The notes under the pieces were generated by a model. It ran no database searches. It had not been told where the DNA came from and worked only from the letters and a program-made list of their open reading frames with translations. From the NCBI GenBank assembly GCA_051294375.1, contig CM119264.1:13226813-13290812 (forward strand): a stretch of 64,000 nt of DNA, given 5' to 3'. Within the stretch, counting starts at the first letter, position 1. Each line of letters opens with the position of its first letter. This document shows, piece by piece, positions 36,331 through 48,734 of this stretch. The position numbers and the translations under genes are program-made. This DNA is from Paraspadella gotoi. Its lineage: Eukaryota; Chaetognatha.

Positions 36331-37884
36331 CAATGGAGCGTGAATATCTGCTGCCGGCGGGGCTATTTTTCGGTAGGGAAGCGAGACTTACTCTTGGAGT
36401 CTCGGGGCGGCCAATCCTGCCGCTTAAATCTGCGAGTCGAGATCAGATTCCCGACCGAGGCGCATTTGACACCCCGCGAGCCAACTCCACTTGTAATCGG
36501 GGCGTTGCCGTAGATACTGGCACATGCCCCGAAAAAACCGCGCCGGGCAGGATTTTTGTCGAGCGTTGTAGTCGTTGAGTGTTCCGAGCCATCGAGTTGG
36601 TGCGCATTCAACCTCCTGCAGACTCTATGTCGACTCTTGCAGGCGCTGAACGACGAAGCCGGCTTGTCGTCGGCAGGCCTCTAATTGCGCTGATGTTCGA
36701 GTTGTCGAAGAGCTGCAATTCTCTCTTCATATTCTTCCTCAGCTGATTGACTCTGGCCGCCTGTTCAATTCACAACCTGCTTGCATCGCCCCTTCCACTG
36801 GCTCGTCGGAATTTCGTCTATCTGTTGCGAGAACTTTGTGGGGGGATAGGCTGATGTTATCGACAGCTTGCGCGTACTTGTATCAATAACTTCTTTTGTG
36901 GTGACATACTGTGATGTCAGCTGTTGCAGCTGAGCTCACGGGTGCCACACAATCCCGCTAGTTGTTTGCCGTGTTTTTTAATCTTTGAGACCAGAGATTA
37001 TCATGGCCGTATCGGCCTGAAAAGCACGCTTGAATTGTCGCCCGTAGGTCTATTTCTCTCCCAATTGCCCATTGCTGCTTCGCTCCAAAGAGGGGCTGGT
37101 TCATGAAAGCTCATGCGTCTGAAACGGAGGGGCTGACACAGATGCCTAGAGACGATAAGCTATGGAGCTTCTTCCTCTTGATTGACCTGCTCCCCCCCCC
37201 GACTGGTTGCGGTTGCCCGCCCACTGCTTCCGAGCGCTCGGGGCCACCCACCTCTTCCTCACTGTTCCACTTAGTGGGTTTGGGGAGAGGAAGAGAATGG
37301 CGGAAGTGGCCCGGGCATCCGGGTCGGGATTCCAGGGTTATTTTTGTGCCTTGTCATGTTTCCCACGTTCCCGTGAAAGATTAGAGGGATTGAGGATTAT
37401 CTTCCAGTGAAGTCTCTTACTCTGACTTATAGCTAATGACAACGATGTATTATTCGAAGTTCTATACTCGCCCGCCGAGATGCATCGCTGCCCTCTTTCT
37501 TAGCCCCCAGGGCTCCCGGCATTGCATTGCGGTAGCGTACGGAATCTTGCCTGAGTCCCAGAGTTTCGCAGGGCCCTGTTGAACAGGCCTTCGGCAAATG
37601 CTAATGTCGCAGGCAATTTCAAGTTGGTCGGCGAATCCTGGGGACTAGTTCCACCCACTCCCATTTCCTCGGGGGGCGCCATCGCGCTGAGAGGATGCCA
37701 TCGCGCGTATATGCAAACAAGGATAAATAAGGGTTCTAATATACACAGTGTTAGTCTTACAAGCTACTGATCGTCTCATAAATTCATGTCTTCAAATTAA
37801 TAGGGTTTACTGCTAGATACTGTTCAATTACTTCACCGCTACTTGAGTTAGCAGACCCAACACGGAGAGACCAGTTTCAGGCTT
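36331..37884 (-). mobile_element. 5' leader / possible LTR part of BEL/Pao element
   Basis: By order this should hold the start of gag, the primer-binding site and the 5' LTR. A Glu/Arg/Leu-rich coiled segment is readable on the minus strand near 36680-36780. On the minus strand near 37690-37760 an A/T-rich TTATTTAT word precedes a GC-rich GATGGCATCCTCTCAGCG stretch, as in a promoter-bearing LTR. No second LTR exists to compare with, and I found no convincing tRNA-complementary primer site, so the LTR limits are not defined. Confidence 0.35.
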
Positions 37885-40624
37885 TTTCACTGTACAAGGC
37901 TGTCTTTAAGCCCGTACGTGGGGTGTCGTCTCTCGCTCCTCCTCCCCGTCATTCTGCTCCAACGTAAAGAGACTGACGTACGCGTCCCCTCGTCGAGTCT
38001 TCGCCGCGAATGTGGGCGCAGCCCTATGTCCCGTGACATCTGCTCGGCGGACGTCACTCTCCTACCGGACCCGGCCGCCCGTCGCATTGAGGGTGAAAGA
38101 AGAGCCCGTCGACGCCTGATGGAGGTGACGTGAAGGCGGGTAGGTCGACAAAGGTCACCAAGACCCTCTGTGCGATCTCTCGGATGGTGGAGACCATTAA
38201 GTCCGTAGCAGTGGGCAAAGTCTGCAGCCTCGCGGGCCCTCCACAAGTGTGTCCACAAAGTCCATATCTCGACGTCGAGAGTCTATGCTGGTCTCCCGTG
38301 GCGTCCTTGGGACCCATCAAATGACTCGTTCTGAACGGTGACCAAAAGTGACTTGACGTAACGTAACGGGCTCTGTCTCTCTCCGTTGAAAAAGCCTGTT
38401 TGTGGACGGTAGAAAGTCTATGCAGTATCTACTGAGGACCTATATATCTAAAGAGAAGGTAAAGTGGAGAAGAATCTCACCAAGTAAATGCAGAGAAAAC
38501 GCAAATGAAGGGAAAATTGATGTAAATGAAGAGACAAGAATAAACCATGCCTAATATCTCGTCTACAACACAATAACATTAGTTCTTTCCTTGGTGGACA
38601 GTGATTTCTCCTCTCTAAAAACTGACTTCAATCAACTATTCACGTTTCTCAAAGTTCCTCCGCCCGCAGGATTTTCCTATATTTTTTTCTCTATTCACTT
38701 TTATTAAAGAATTCGTCAGCAGGATTAAGGCTTGGAGAATCTTTCCCGGAGTTCCTCCTAATATCGATGAGATGGAGTGTGAGCAAAGGAGAGGCGAAGT
38801 TGGGAGGGACGGAGGGAGGTAGAGGAGGTAGGATCGAGAGGGAAGTTACGGATGGAGAAGTTGAGTTATAAGGGATTGAGTCGAGAAGTTGAGTTGCGAG
38901 AATTTCACATCGTTGAGGGAATTTTGGTTGTGAGTGAGGACTGAGTCTGGTAGAAGTTGAAGGGGTGAGAGGCCCGAGTTTGTGAGGAAAGAAGAAGATG
39001 AACCCCGACAGACTTTGAGACGAAAAGTAAGAAGACGATCGGTGAGAGAAGTAAACGACTCCCAAAGACCTCGAGGGTCCTCGACCGGATTTTCCTCCCT
39101 CTCCCCCCCACCACGAAAACCTTCGCCCCAGGTCAAAAGAGTCCGTGGATGATGCGTCGGGGGATTTCTTCATTAAGTCGCTTGATCTCGGATGGAGAGA
39201 AGGGAAGAAAAAAATTTGGAAGCCCTACTAAAACTAACGTACAGAGGGACAGGCGAAGTGTCAAACTGGCTCGGCGTCCGCAAGCGGTGACATTAAGAAA
39301 AACGGGGTCCAGACACGATGAAAAAAAAAAGGCGCAGCGACGCTTGATCATAATAATAATTATAAATAATATAAAAATCGTCGGGCTAATTTGGTGCGTT
39401 TTCTATGCGTTTGGGGCTTTTATTTCGGTAATTACGAAACGTCTTCACGCATTTAAATTGCGGAAATCTCGAACTCGTTCGCTTATTTTAGCGGGTCGAA
39501 GCTCTGTGCAAGTCCTTGAGATAGGACGCGGGTTTCTCCGCGCGTTTCTCGCTTTTTCCAAAGGTATTTAGCACGCGGCGCAACGGGGCCTGTGGGCGTC
39601 CGTTCGGTGGGCCGTCCGGGGCCGGGGTATTTCATGCGCGGAGCAAAGAGGTTCCCGGGCCAACTTGAAAAATCCTTAAGAAAGGAGGTTCGAAATTTCG
39701 TTGGGAGAAACGTTGAACTTTTGTTCTTGGGCAAACGGAAAATGAAACTATTGGACAGAATAAATTGTGAATTATAAAATCGACGTATTACTTTATGTAT
39801 ATCATAATAAACTAGTGCGTGAATAACACCAAAAGGCTATAAAACAGAGTCACTAATTAGTTTTTTTCAAGGGCTTTCAAGAACTTTAAGCCCATGAGCC
39901 CTTAAGAGGCTTTTAAACAAGAAGGGAGTCGAGTGTTCCTTAAGTCTTATGTTTCCGAGTTCAAAGTGAGCAAAGATAAATATAAAAACGGCCGCACGAC
40001 GAAGACGACGATAACGATGACGCATGACCGCACGACGAAAAACAAAGCAAAAAGTTGTGAAGAAAAAAATGAAAATAAATATCAACTTGTCATAGAGGAC
40101 GATGAACAACGAACGAAGTAATTGTGTGGAGTCAATTTCGGATATAAAAAACTATCTTGACGACGACGGCAAAAGCATGACGACGACCGATAACCGGACA
40201 ACAAAAGAAGAAGCTAGAAGCGCACACGACGACGACGACGCACAACGACGAGAATAGGGATAAATTCTCGGAAGTGATTTGATGTCGACCAAACTCAACG
40301 CAAATGAACTACTTTTCTCATGGCCGACGAGTCGCGGGAAGATGGAGAGCCAGAGAAGAACAGATGAGCGGGAAGAGGGCGAGGGACAGAAACGAGAGAC
40401 CTAAGCGGCAAGATGACGGAGTGAGAGAGAAACGAGAGAGTAGAGAAGCAGAGATGAGAGGACGGAGAGAGAGACTAGACTGAGATGAGAGAGAGAGAAG
40501 AGTCATCGCATAACTTTAAACCTTTCGATAGATAATCAAGATAAAATGGTTTTCCTTCTTGCCCCGGCCATCGCGCTGTCGTAAACACTCCGACCAAAAT
40601 TTTGACTCTCTCTCTCTCTCTCTC

Positions 40625-40671
<47 letters not shown>

Positions 40672-41160
40672 TCCTCTTCTCTCTCTCTCATCCTCGTTTC
40701 CTACAACTCCCCCAGTCGTAACCATTTCAGAGTTCTTCGTCCTCTGTCGAGAACTGCACGGATGGCGTGCCGACTCTCTCTCGCGATGCGCAAGTATGGC
40801 TGACATTTTCTGGCGCGGATGCCCTACATGCCCAAAAGACCGCGCAGCGAACGCTTGCAATTCTTTTCTTCTCGAATTTTAAAATATTTTTAAGTTAATA
40901 TGAGTCGATGTTACAAATGGTATACTGTTTTTTGCGAAGAATGATAATCAAGAGTTAATTTTCTCTCACTTGAGAAGAGAGAGAGAGATGAGAGGAGAGA
41001 GAGAGAGAAGAGGACGGGAGAGAAAGAGAGGATAGAGAGAGACGAGGAGTTTTATTTCATTCTCTCTTTCTTACTTGCTTTTCATCTCTCTTTCTTTTTC
41101 AATCTCTTTCGTTTTAATCAATAAAAGCCCACTCTTTCTCAGATTGTTAAGACAGGAGCA
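37885..41160 (+). repeat. duplicated unit R2 (indel-rich copy of R1)
   Basis: Same order and orientation as R1, from AAGGCTGTCTTTAAGCCC to GAGCAAAATG. The copies differ mainly by scattered 1-3 nt insertions and deletions, also in non-homopolymer words, with SSRs broken up. R2 holds about 0.85 kb (37962-38815) where R1 has its 100-N gap. That part includes a GC-rich block (about 37900-38330) with open frames on both strands but no recognisable product. Likely an uncorrected long-read copy of the R1 locus. Confidence 0.85.
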
Positions 41161-41163
41161 AAA

Positions 41164-41339
41164 TGGATGCCCTGACATGCCCAAAATGCCGCGCAAGCGA
41201 ACGCTTCAATTTCTTTTACTCTCGAATTTTAAAATATTTTAAAATTATTGAGTCGATGTTAACAAATGGTTACAAAATGTTTTGCGAAGAATGATAATCA
41301 AGAGTTAATTTTCTCTTCACCTTTGAAAGAAGATAGAGA

Positions 41340-41377
<38 letters not shown>

Positions 41378-41378
41378 T

Positions 41379-41409
<31 letters not shown>

Positions 41410-41935
41410 TTTTATTCATTATCTCTTCCTTTCTACTTGCTTTTCATCCTCCTATTCTTTCAATCTCTTTCGTTTTTAATCAAATAAAAAAGCCCACTCT
41501 TTCTCAGATGTTAAGACAGCGAGCAAAATGGTTTTCCATCTAGGAAAGGAGAGGGCTCTCTGTCGTCGTTGGATAATAGCTTCAGGTCTTTGCCTCTTGC
41601 CTTGACTAAAATAATATAAACTATATATATATAAAATAATATATAAATATAAATAATATAATATAAATAATAATATGGGTCACTTCGTTCCAGTGTTTCT
41701 TTTTTTTCTTTCCTTTTTGTTGTTTCTCTTTCTTCAGCCTAATTTTTCCATACGGTTTATTATACTCCTCTTTTTCGTTCGCTAGATATCTCTCACTTCA
41801 TCTTTTCTCTATCTCTCTCCTCTCTCTTTCGTCCCTCTTTCTCGTCTCTCTCTTCCCTCTTCTCTCTCTCTCGTCTCTCTCTCTCTCTCTTCTCTCATCT
41901 CTCTCTCTCTCTCTCTCTCTCTGCTCCAATTGGGC
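41164..41935 (+). repeat. unit A'' (third copy of R end plus its downstream flank)
   Basis: GGATGCCCTGACATGCCC at 41164 restarts sequence already seen at 29884 and 40827. It passes GAGCAAAATGG at about 41520 and then continues with unique flank (TTTTCCATCTAGG..., AT-rich run 41610-41680, CT tract 41810-41925). That flank recurs in indel-rich form at 44285-44690. Confidence 0.8.
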
Positions 41936-43379
41936 TAATACTCAGAAGCCTCGTATCAGCGCAGCGTCCAGGACAACAGGCCGCGCGGCGGCCAGGAGGG
42001 CTCGCTTCCCCTGCCAAACTCTCGACTTTACTTCGCTCGGCTCTAACTTAACTCCTCTTCCTCTTCCCTCCTTATCTCCCGGATCCGCGCGCTGCAAAAA
42101 GTCGGCCTGCAGCGTGCGCGAACTTACTCTTTTCTCTCTCTCTTACCCTCGTCACCGCCGAGTTTCTTCTTCTCTGCCTCCGAGCGAGTTCGATTATGGG
42201 TTCGCGCGGATCGGGAGTCTTTTTTTTGAAAAAAAAGAAAGGAAAAAAAAGAAAGAAAGAAAAAAAAAACGGAAAGGAAAGAAAGAAAGAAAAAAGGAAT
42301 GAAAAAAAAAAATATTACAAATTGAAACAATAAAATAAACCAATAAACAAAAAAAATTAAATAAGGAAAGTATAAGAAATGGGGGGAAAAAAAAAAGAAA
42401 TTTATTGAGGAATATTTAAACAGAAAAATTAAAATAACGAGATGTGAAAAATTTATGCTATATTTGTTTCTTTTTTTATTTTAAAGAATTTTGAGCTAAA
42501 ACATAATAAATATTACTAAAAAAGATATAAAATCTAAATAACATGATTTTAAATATGGCTGAAAACATTTTTTTAAATATGGATAAAGAATAAAAACTGA
42601 TCGCAAATAAAGGGATTATATATATTAATTATTGCACTTTTGTTACGGATCGCACGAGGAACCATTTGAAGAGTAAAATAAGTAGCATAAAATATTTTTT
42701 TAAATCAAAGTTAGAAAATAAAAATCGTAGCTCTGCACCTTGCTGAATATTTCTTTAAATAAATAAAAAATTTTTGTATTTATTTTCAATTTTTTAAAAT
42801 AATAGGTTGAAAAAAAAATTCTTAAAATTTTGGATATTGTAAATTGCCTAAATTAATTGCAAAGATTAGAAAGTACAGAGAGTGCAGACGGGCAAAGAGC
42901 CAAGAGAGAGCAAGAGAGGAGTGTGAGAGAGAGATGAGATGGATACCGCGAGAGAGAGAGAGAGAGATCCGGTCCCCGATCCGCTCGGACTTTCGACGGA
43001 AGAAGCCCGACTCACCATCAGGAGGCGGAGAGAGGACAAAGATCTTCCCCCCGATTCAAGGCATTCGAGCGGAAGAAGCCCCGGAAAGAGAAGTGAGTCG
43101 GTCGCAGACCCACGACGATGACGCGTGTTTACAGCCGCATCAATGTGACATCACTCGCATACCCCCAAACTAACCCTCACTCCACAAGCAACCACAAGAG
43201 TGAACGACACATCGACTGTCCTACGGTAAACGGTACGCACCAACCCGCGCACGCGTACACTGCTTCGTCGGGACGCACTAGCGGGGGACCGCGGGGCAGC
43301 GAGACAGGAAAAGAAACACCGGCGGAGCTGCGAGTGAGGTGTATATGACTTCTTCCTATCTCTCTCTCTCCCCTCTCTA

Positions 43380-43409
<30 letters not shown>
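41936..43409. other. non-coding stretch
   Basis: Begins G/C-rich (41940-42120), then A/G-rich poly-AAG-like sequence (42220-42300), then AT-rich to 42.85 kb. A further G/C-richer part at 42.9-43.34 kb has a GAGAA|GTGAGT donor-like word near 43096. No gene recognised. Confidence 0.35.
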
Positions 43410-43415
<6 letters not shown>

Positions 43416-43578
43416 GCCCTCTTCTCTTGGCTCGCTCTTTTTTTTTTTTTCTCTTACCCGATTCATTGCAGAGACAGAATTGAGTCTTCGTAATTTTTGT
43501 CCCTCTTATCGCGAAAAAGGATGCCCTACCGAGGCTCATTCTCGTTCAACTCCTCTCTTCTCTCTCTCTCTCTCTCTC

Positions 43579-43619
<41 letters not shown>

Positions 43620-43823
43620 TTCTCTCTCGCTCTCTTATCTTTACCCTCTCGGTTACCCCTCCCCTCTCTTTCTTTTTCCCTTCTTAAAAAACACATAATA
43701 TCACTTTTTGCGTCTGATTCAAGTCTATAGAAAAGGATTTTATGTTTTACTGGAGACGGCTGAGGAGAGATGCACGAAAGGAGAGAGAGAGAGAGAGAGA
43801 GAGATGGAGCGAAAGAGAGAGAG

Positions 43824-43863
<40 letters not shown>
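43410..43863 (+). repeat. unit C (cleaner copy)
   Basis: CT tract, GTCCCTCTTATCGCG word (43499), second CT tract and GA tract, ending at the 25-N gap. Repeated with indels at 44690-45070. Confidence 0.8.
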
Positions 43864-43864
43864 A

Positions 43865-43889
43865 NNNNNNNNNNNNNNNNNNNNNNNNN
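43865..43889. other. 25-N gap
   Basis: Placeholder-sized gap; the sequence to its right is an indel-rich repeat of sequence to its left. Confidence 0.99.
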
Positions 43890-43890
43890 C

Positions 43891-45070
43891 AATGGATGCC
43901 CTTGACATGCAAAATGCCCTAGCGCAGCGAACGCTTCCAATCTTTTACATCTCGAATTTAAAATATTTAATAATTATTGAGTCGATGTTCTAACAACAGT
44001 GGTTGAGCAAATGTTTTGCGAAGATGAGTAAATCAAAGAGTTAATTTTGCTCTTCCACCTTTGGATAAGAGTAGAGAGAGAGAGACGAGAAAAGGAGAGA
44101 GAGAGAGCAGAAGAGAGTAGAGAGAGAGAAGAGAGAGAAGAGAGGAGAGAGAGTTTTGAGTTCATTCGTTCTCTCTTTTTACTTGCTTCTGTTCATTCCG
44201 TCTCTGTCTTGTCAATCTCTTTCGTTTGTTAATCAAATTAACAAGCCCACTCTTCTCAGATGTTAATGGACAGGGAGCAAACATGGTTCCCACTGAGGAA
44301 AGGAAGAAGCTCTCTGTGCGTTCGTTGACGTATAATAGCCTTTCAGGGTCTTGCCTCTTGAGCCCTGAGCTAAAGTACATAAACTCATCAATATAATATA
44401 CAAATTTAGTACAGGATAAATATGACGGATATAATATAAATAATAATCATGGCGTCACTTGCGTTCCAGTGTTTCTTTTTTTTCTTTTTTTGTGTTCTCT
44501 GCTTCTTACACCCTAATTTTTGGCCATACGGTTTCATTATACTGCCTATGCTTTTCGTTCGCTAACTTATCTCTCACTCTTACTCTTTCTCGTAGCGGTC
44601 TCTCTCTCTTCTTCCCTCTTTCTCTCTACTCTCGTCGGCTCTCGTCCTCTCTCTCTCTCTCTCTCCGTCTCTCTCTCTCTCTCTCTCTCGTCTCTCTCTC
44701 TTTTCTCTTGCTCGCTCTTTTTTTTTCTCTTCCCGATTCATAGCAGAATTGAGTCTCGTAATTTTTGTCCCTCTTATCGCGAAAAGGACTGCCCTACCTA
44801 GGCCTCATTCTCGTCACTCTCTCTCTCTCTCTCTCCGTCTCTCTCTCTCTTCTCTCTCTCTCTCTCCTCTTTTTCTCTCTCGCTCTCTTATCTCTTACCC
44901 TCTCGGTTACCCACTACCCCTATCTCATTTCTTTTTCCCTACTTTAAAAAAACATAGTATATCTTTTTGCATCTGATTCAGTCATAAAAAGATAACTATG
45001 TTTCTGGAGACGGCTAGGAGATGCACGAGAGAGAGAGAGAGGAGAATGGAGCGAAAGAGAGAGAGAGCAA
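43891..45070 (+). repeat. indel-rich copy of units A'' and C in tandem
   Basis: 43891-44690 follows 41164-41935 and 44690-45070 follows 43410-43863, both with many small indels. The 42-43.4 kb stretch that separates the two units in the left copy is missing here. Confidence 0.8.
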
Positions 45071-48000
45071 ATTATAGGTGACGTTCCCCCTACCTACTCT
45101 ACGACCCAGGACTAGGTCCAACCAAAGAGCGGGAATTACTCAGCGAAGCACGACTTCCTCCGGCGGCGAGAAGTAAGTCGCTTCACTAGATTTCGAACTA
45201 AATTTGACCAGCGAAGGAAGACGGTCTCGTCCTTCTCTCTTCTGTTTCCGTCCTCTCTCGATCCTCATTCGCCAAGGGCTAACCTCGGAAATTTCGGACG
45301 AAAATTTAATAGAAATTTCTCGTAGGAAAAATAACTTATTTCAATGTGCAATTTCAAAAAAGGAGAAAACTATCTTGAAACGCTATGCAATATTTTTTTT
45401 CAATAGCATACGATATCATTGACATAAAAAAAAAAAGTAAAAATAATATATTTTTTCCAATGCAGCATATCGGCCTTCCATGCAAAGTATTTACGTCCAA
45501 AATTAATAACAAAAATATTAAAACATGATAAATATTGATATGGAAATAACAAATATCAAAGGTAATTGTTTTTCCCAGTCTCCATAATCAAATTCAAAAT
45601 AAAGTAAGATTAGAATGCAGAGTCCTTAACCCGGTTACTTCCTCAATATAGCCAATCTGATCTCTGTGGTGCACAGTCTTCACCTGTCTCTTTGTTGGGA
45701 AATGCCCTGGGAACGTGGTTTTAGACGGGAGTCGCATTCTGAAAAGGCGCCCATCGGACCAAAGAGTAAGAACAAAAGTTCGTCAGTTCGGAATAAGAAA
45801 CCATCCGCTAGACGATGCTGTTTTAAGTCAGTGTTTCCCAAGAGTACTGTGCTGTTTAAGAAAATTAAACTGCCTCTATACCAAGATCAAAAAACTTAAG
45901 TTCATTATAATGAAACGAGCATAATGTATGGACTACTTTATCAGCAGATACGCGTAAATTTTAACACAAATTCGAATAAGAATACAAACTCCTGTAGGTT
46001 ATTACATAACAGCAATTGTATGAAAACAAAATTTGTTAGTGAATTTTTAACACAGATTATTAGACAACTAAGTATGATAGTATTTTCACTGTGATTATAT
46101 TTCAAAAATTATTATTATAATCACGACAGGGAAACAGTTAAGAAACTACCTCATATCATTGTTTAATCTCCAGAGCTTTTAGTAATAATCGAAAACAAGT
46201 ATCCTGAAGCTCCTATTTTGTAAAGATTATTAGAACTTACCTTGTTCATATTAATTTTAATTGTACTTTAGATAGATAATCACTGAGTGATAAACTACAA
46301 CTCATATTTTCTTATCGACTTAAACTGATCTCACCCTCGCATCCGAACCCTCAATAATAAACATAATCTGAAGAATAATCAACATTTAGAATTTCAGCAC
46401 TGTGTTTATAATTATTACTTTGTATATTCTTGTTGTATTTTTTTTTATGCACTTATTTATCCAAATTTGAGCGAATTTAAAATAAGTGTTATACTTCATT
46501 GTTTACAAATATTTTTCGTACATAATTTTGGGGTGAATAAAAGTTGATCTTTAAGAATAAACACACAGCAAAGAAAACTTAATATCATGTAAAAGATTTA
46601 ATTTCGAAAATAGAGTATCATAAATGTTAAGACCATCTTATCTTTGACATGTTGTGTAGTCTCAGAAAACAGCACTATAATAAAGAACCACACATGTTCG
46701 CCGCCACAATATGTACTAGAAATTAAACGGCCGAAAGCGTACGACATTGGCAGGACACATGTATGAGATATGCGTAATACACGCCGTGAAGAGAAGCTCG
46801 AAGCGTTCTACGTTTACTATTAATCAACTAAAATTATAAAAGATATCAGGTTTACATTGACCAGCACTTTCACAGCGCATATATAAATATACGCATAGAC
46901 TCGCTTACAGTTGCCAGAATAACACTTGATATACCTTGAGATTGAAAATACCAAAAAAGCAAACAAGCTATGAAAGAGAGATGACATTAATTAATGCCGT
47001 TAGAATACGTAATGGTATCAAGAAAATTTGTTCTAGTAAAAATTGTTTGAAGCTATGCTTGTTCAAGCATGATAAAATTTGCAAAAAAGGATATTACAAC
47101 GTATAAAGTATAAAATGTAGTACAAACCAGAGAAAAGAAGGTTCCATACATTTTGTTGATAAATGCCTAGTAATACTTTAGTGATTAATTGATTATAAAC
47201 GATATATTTGCTTACTAAAGAGGCTCGAAAAAGCAAAAAGAACTGATAGCGACAGGAACGTGTTACGAGAAAAAAGGAAAAGGGACCAAAGGCGCCGGAA
47301 AAAAGGACGACCAACTGACATACAACCCGAGCAAAAAAAACCGAAAACAGGGGGCTAATTTTCTTCGGCGAGAGTCATCTCGCACCAATAGGCCACCGCG
47401 CACCGAAAACGCCCCGTGTGAGCTAAAAGAAAAAAGGCGAGACATCTGCGCTCATTTTCGAGGGCAAAAGTCACGACTCGCGAGAAACAACAAAAAACAA
47501 AGAAGAGAATGAGAACCTGACCGAAAGCCAATATAGCAGACCGGCAGAGAGGTAAGAGGAAAAAAGTAAAGGAGACGGAAAAGAAAAGTAACAGAGGTAG
47601 AGTAAACCAAATCATTCTCCGCCCGCGGCTCGCGTCTTATCTTCTATTATTTGGAGAGAGGAAGAGAGAGACATAAAGAGAGGATAAAACTCTTTATTTT
47701 TTCGATATATCGAAATTATTCATATTTAGAGATATGATGATTGTTGTATTCTGATGGTATGAGTGATTTAGTACATTTGATTAGGTGTTTCTATGTCTGT
47801 GCCTTCTATCCTTTTGGTGTTTTTTCTGTTATTTTTATTGGGATCCTGTCAGAATTTAGAAAACCCGGACAAATCATGGAAGAAGCGAGCGAGCCGTAGA
47901 GAGGAGATGTAGCAAACATGGAGAGTTCGGGGGCGACCCGGAAGAAGTAAAAACCAAACAGGTGATTGAAAAATAGTAGCAGGCGTAGAACGGCGAAAAG

Positions 48001-48100
48001 TTTGAAAGAAGACAATAAGGAAGATCAAGGGGACTCATGAACTTTTCAGAGACTAGCCAATAAGAAAGCACGCGGAGAGAAAAAAAGCAACAGAAACAAC
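45071..48100. other. AT-rich non-coding stretch, probably low base quality
   Basis: No gene or repeat recognised. A GAGAA|GTAAGT donor-like word lies near 45166. The long AT-rich part (45.3-47.3 kb) has no readable protein similarity. 47.25-47.65 kb is A/G/C-rich with minus-strand open frames of no recognisable product. Confidence 0.3.
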
Positions 48101-48119
48101 AAACAGCATGTCGTTCACT

Positions 48120-48500
48120 TCAGCGAATATCTTCAGAGACGAAGGACTGGACTAATGCAAATCGTATATAAAACCGTCGCGAATAAGCGAATATAATGAC
48201 GAAGATAGAAAGAAAAGAAATGAGAGAGAAGATGCAGTAGAATGAAGGACCGAGATGAGAAAGAGAGAGAAGAGAGAGACGGAGACGAGAGTGAGAGAGA
48301 GAGAACTGGGAGATTAGCAAATAATCATAGTTTAGTAGATGCTCAAGAGGCAGAACTTGCGCGAGAGATAGAAATTAGTATTCAAACCTGTAATGAGATA
48401 TGATTGGAGATATTGAAACTAAAGATTTAGTGAAAGATATCACTCCGTTTCCCTTTGTTTTACATGCAAAAATAAAAAAAAGTGAGTCCTCACGACGACG
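48120..48500 (+). repeat. unit D, indel-rich copy
   Basis: Parallels 48790-49100: ACTAATG.AATCGTAT, GATAGAAAGAAA, GA-rich part, then GATTTAGTGAAAGA and TAAAAAA.GTGAGTCCTCA. It is more divergent than the other pairs. Confidence 0.7.
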
Positions 48501-48734
48501 CAGAACTAAGTGGACGTAAGAAGACAGAAATAATATTGACATTGATCCAAGAAGTGCAAAAACGGTCAGGCATCTCCCTTCCTTTTCCCGATTTTGACCA
48601 GGATCCTGCAGAATTTAGAACCGGAGTGGAGCGGAGAGCGAGAGGGGTTCAAGCTGGGGTTCGGGGATCCAAGGTGTGAAATGATGCAGGGCGTGAAGGG
48701 GCGAAGTTTACAAAGGAGTAGGGATCGCTTTGGG

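Larger units (their letters stand above)
30231..37884 (-). mobile_element. BEL/Pao LTR retrotransposon, truncated and frame-broken
   Basis: Read on the minus strand, the order is gag, CCHC-like knuckle, protease, reverse transcriptase, A17 (Pao peptidase) region, RNase H-like region, integrase. This is the BEL/Pao order. Diagnostic motifs are FYVDDF followed by ELTKWI, YDPLG before a GPFVLKG block, and an integrase segment with PIVLPKK and ATGVD. Each domain is split over several frames, so no functional polyprotein can be read. The element ends inside integrase at the R1 junction. A 3' LTR is missing and no 5' LTR could be proved. Flanking sequence on both sides is the duplicated R unit. Much frame damage may be read error, not decay. 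Confidence 0.93.

Noticed and set aside
30536-37770. Forward-strand open frames within the retroelement
   Set aside because: They are antisense shadows of the minus-strand BEL/Pao domains, and none shows a domain of its own.
37840-37884. TGGTCTCTCC word on the minus strand near 37.86-37.88 kb as a primer-binding site
   Set aside because: Read as a tRNA 3' end it gives no T-arm-like sequence, so it does not look like a tRNA complement.
27885-41160. R1 and R2 as the two LTRs of the BEL/Pao element
   Set aside because: The integrase core ends at the R1 boundary, so the rest of pol and the polypurine tract would be missing. No convincing tRNA-complementary primer site lies beside R2. The units also hold long SSRs and a gap, and both extend into other duplicated flank.
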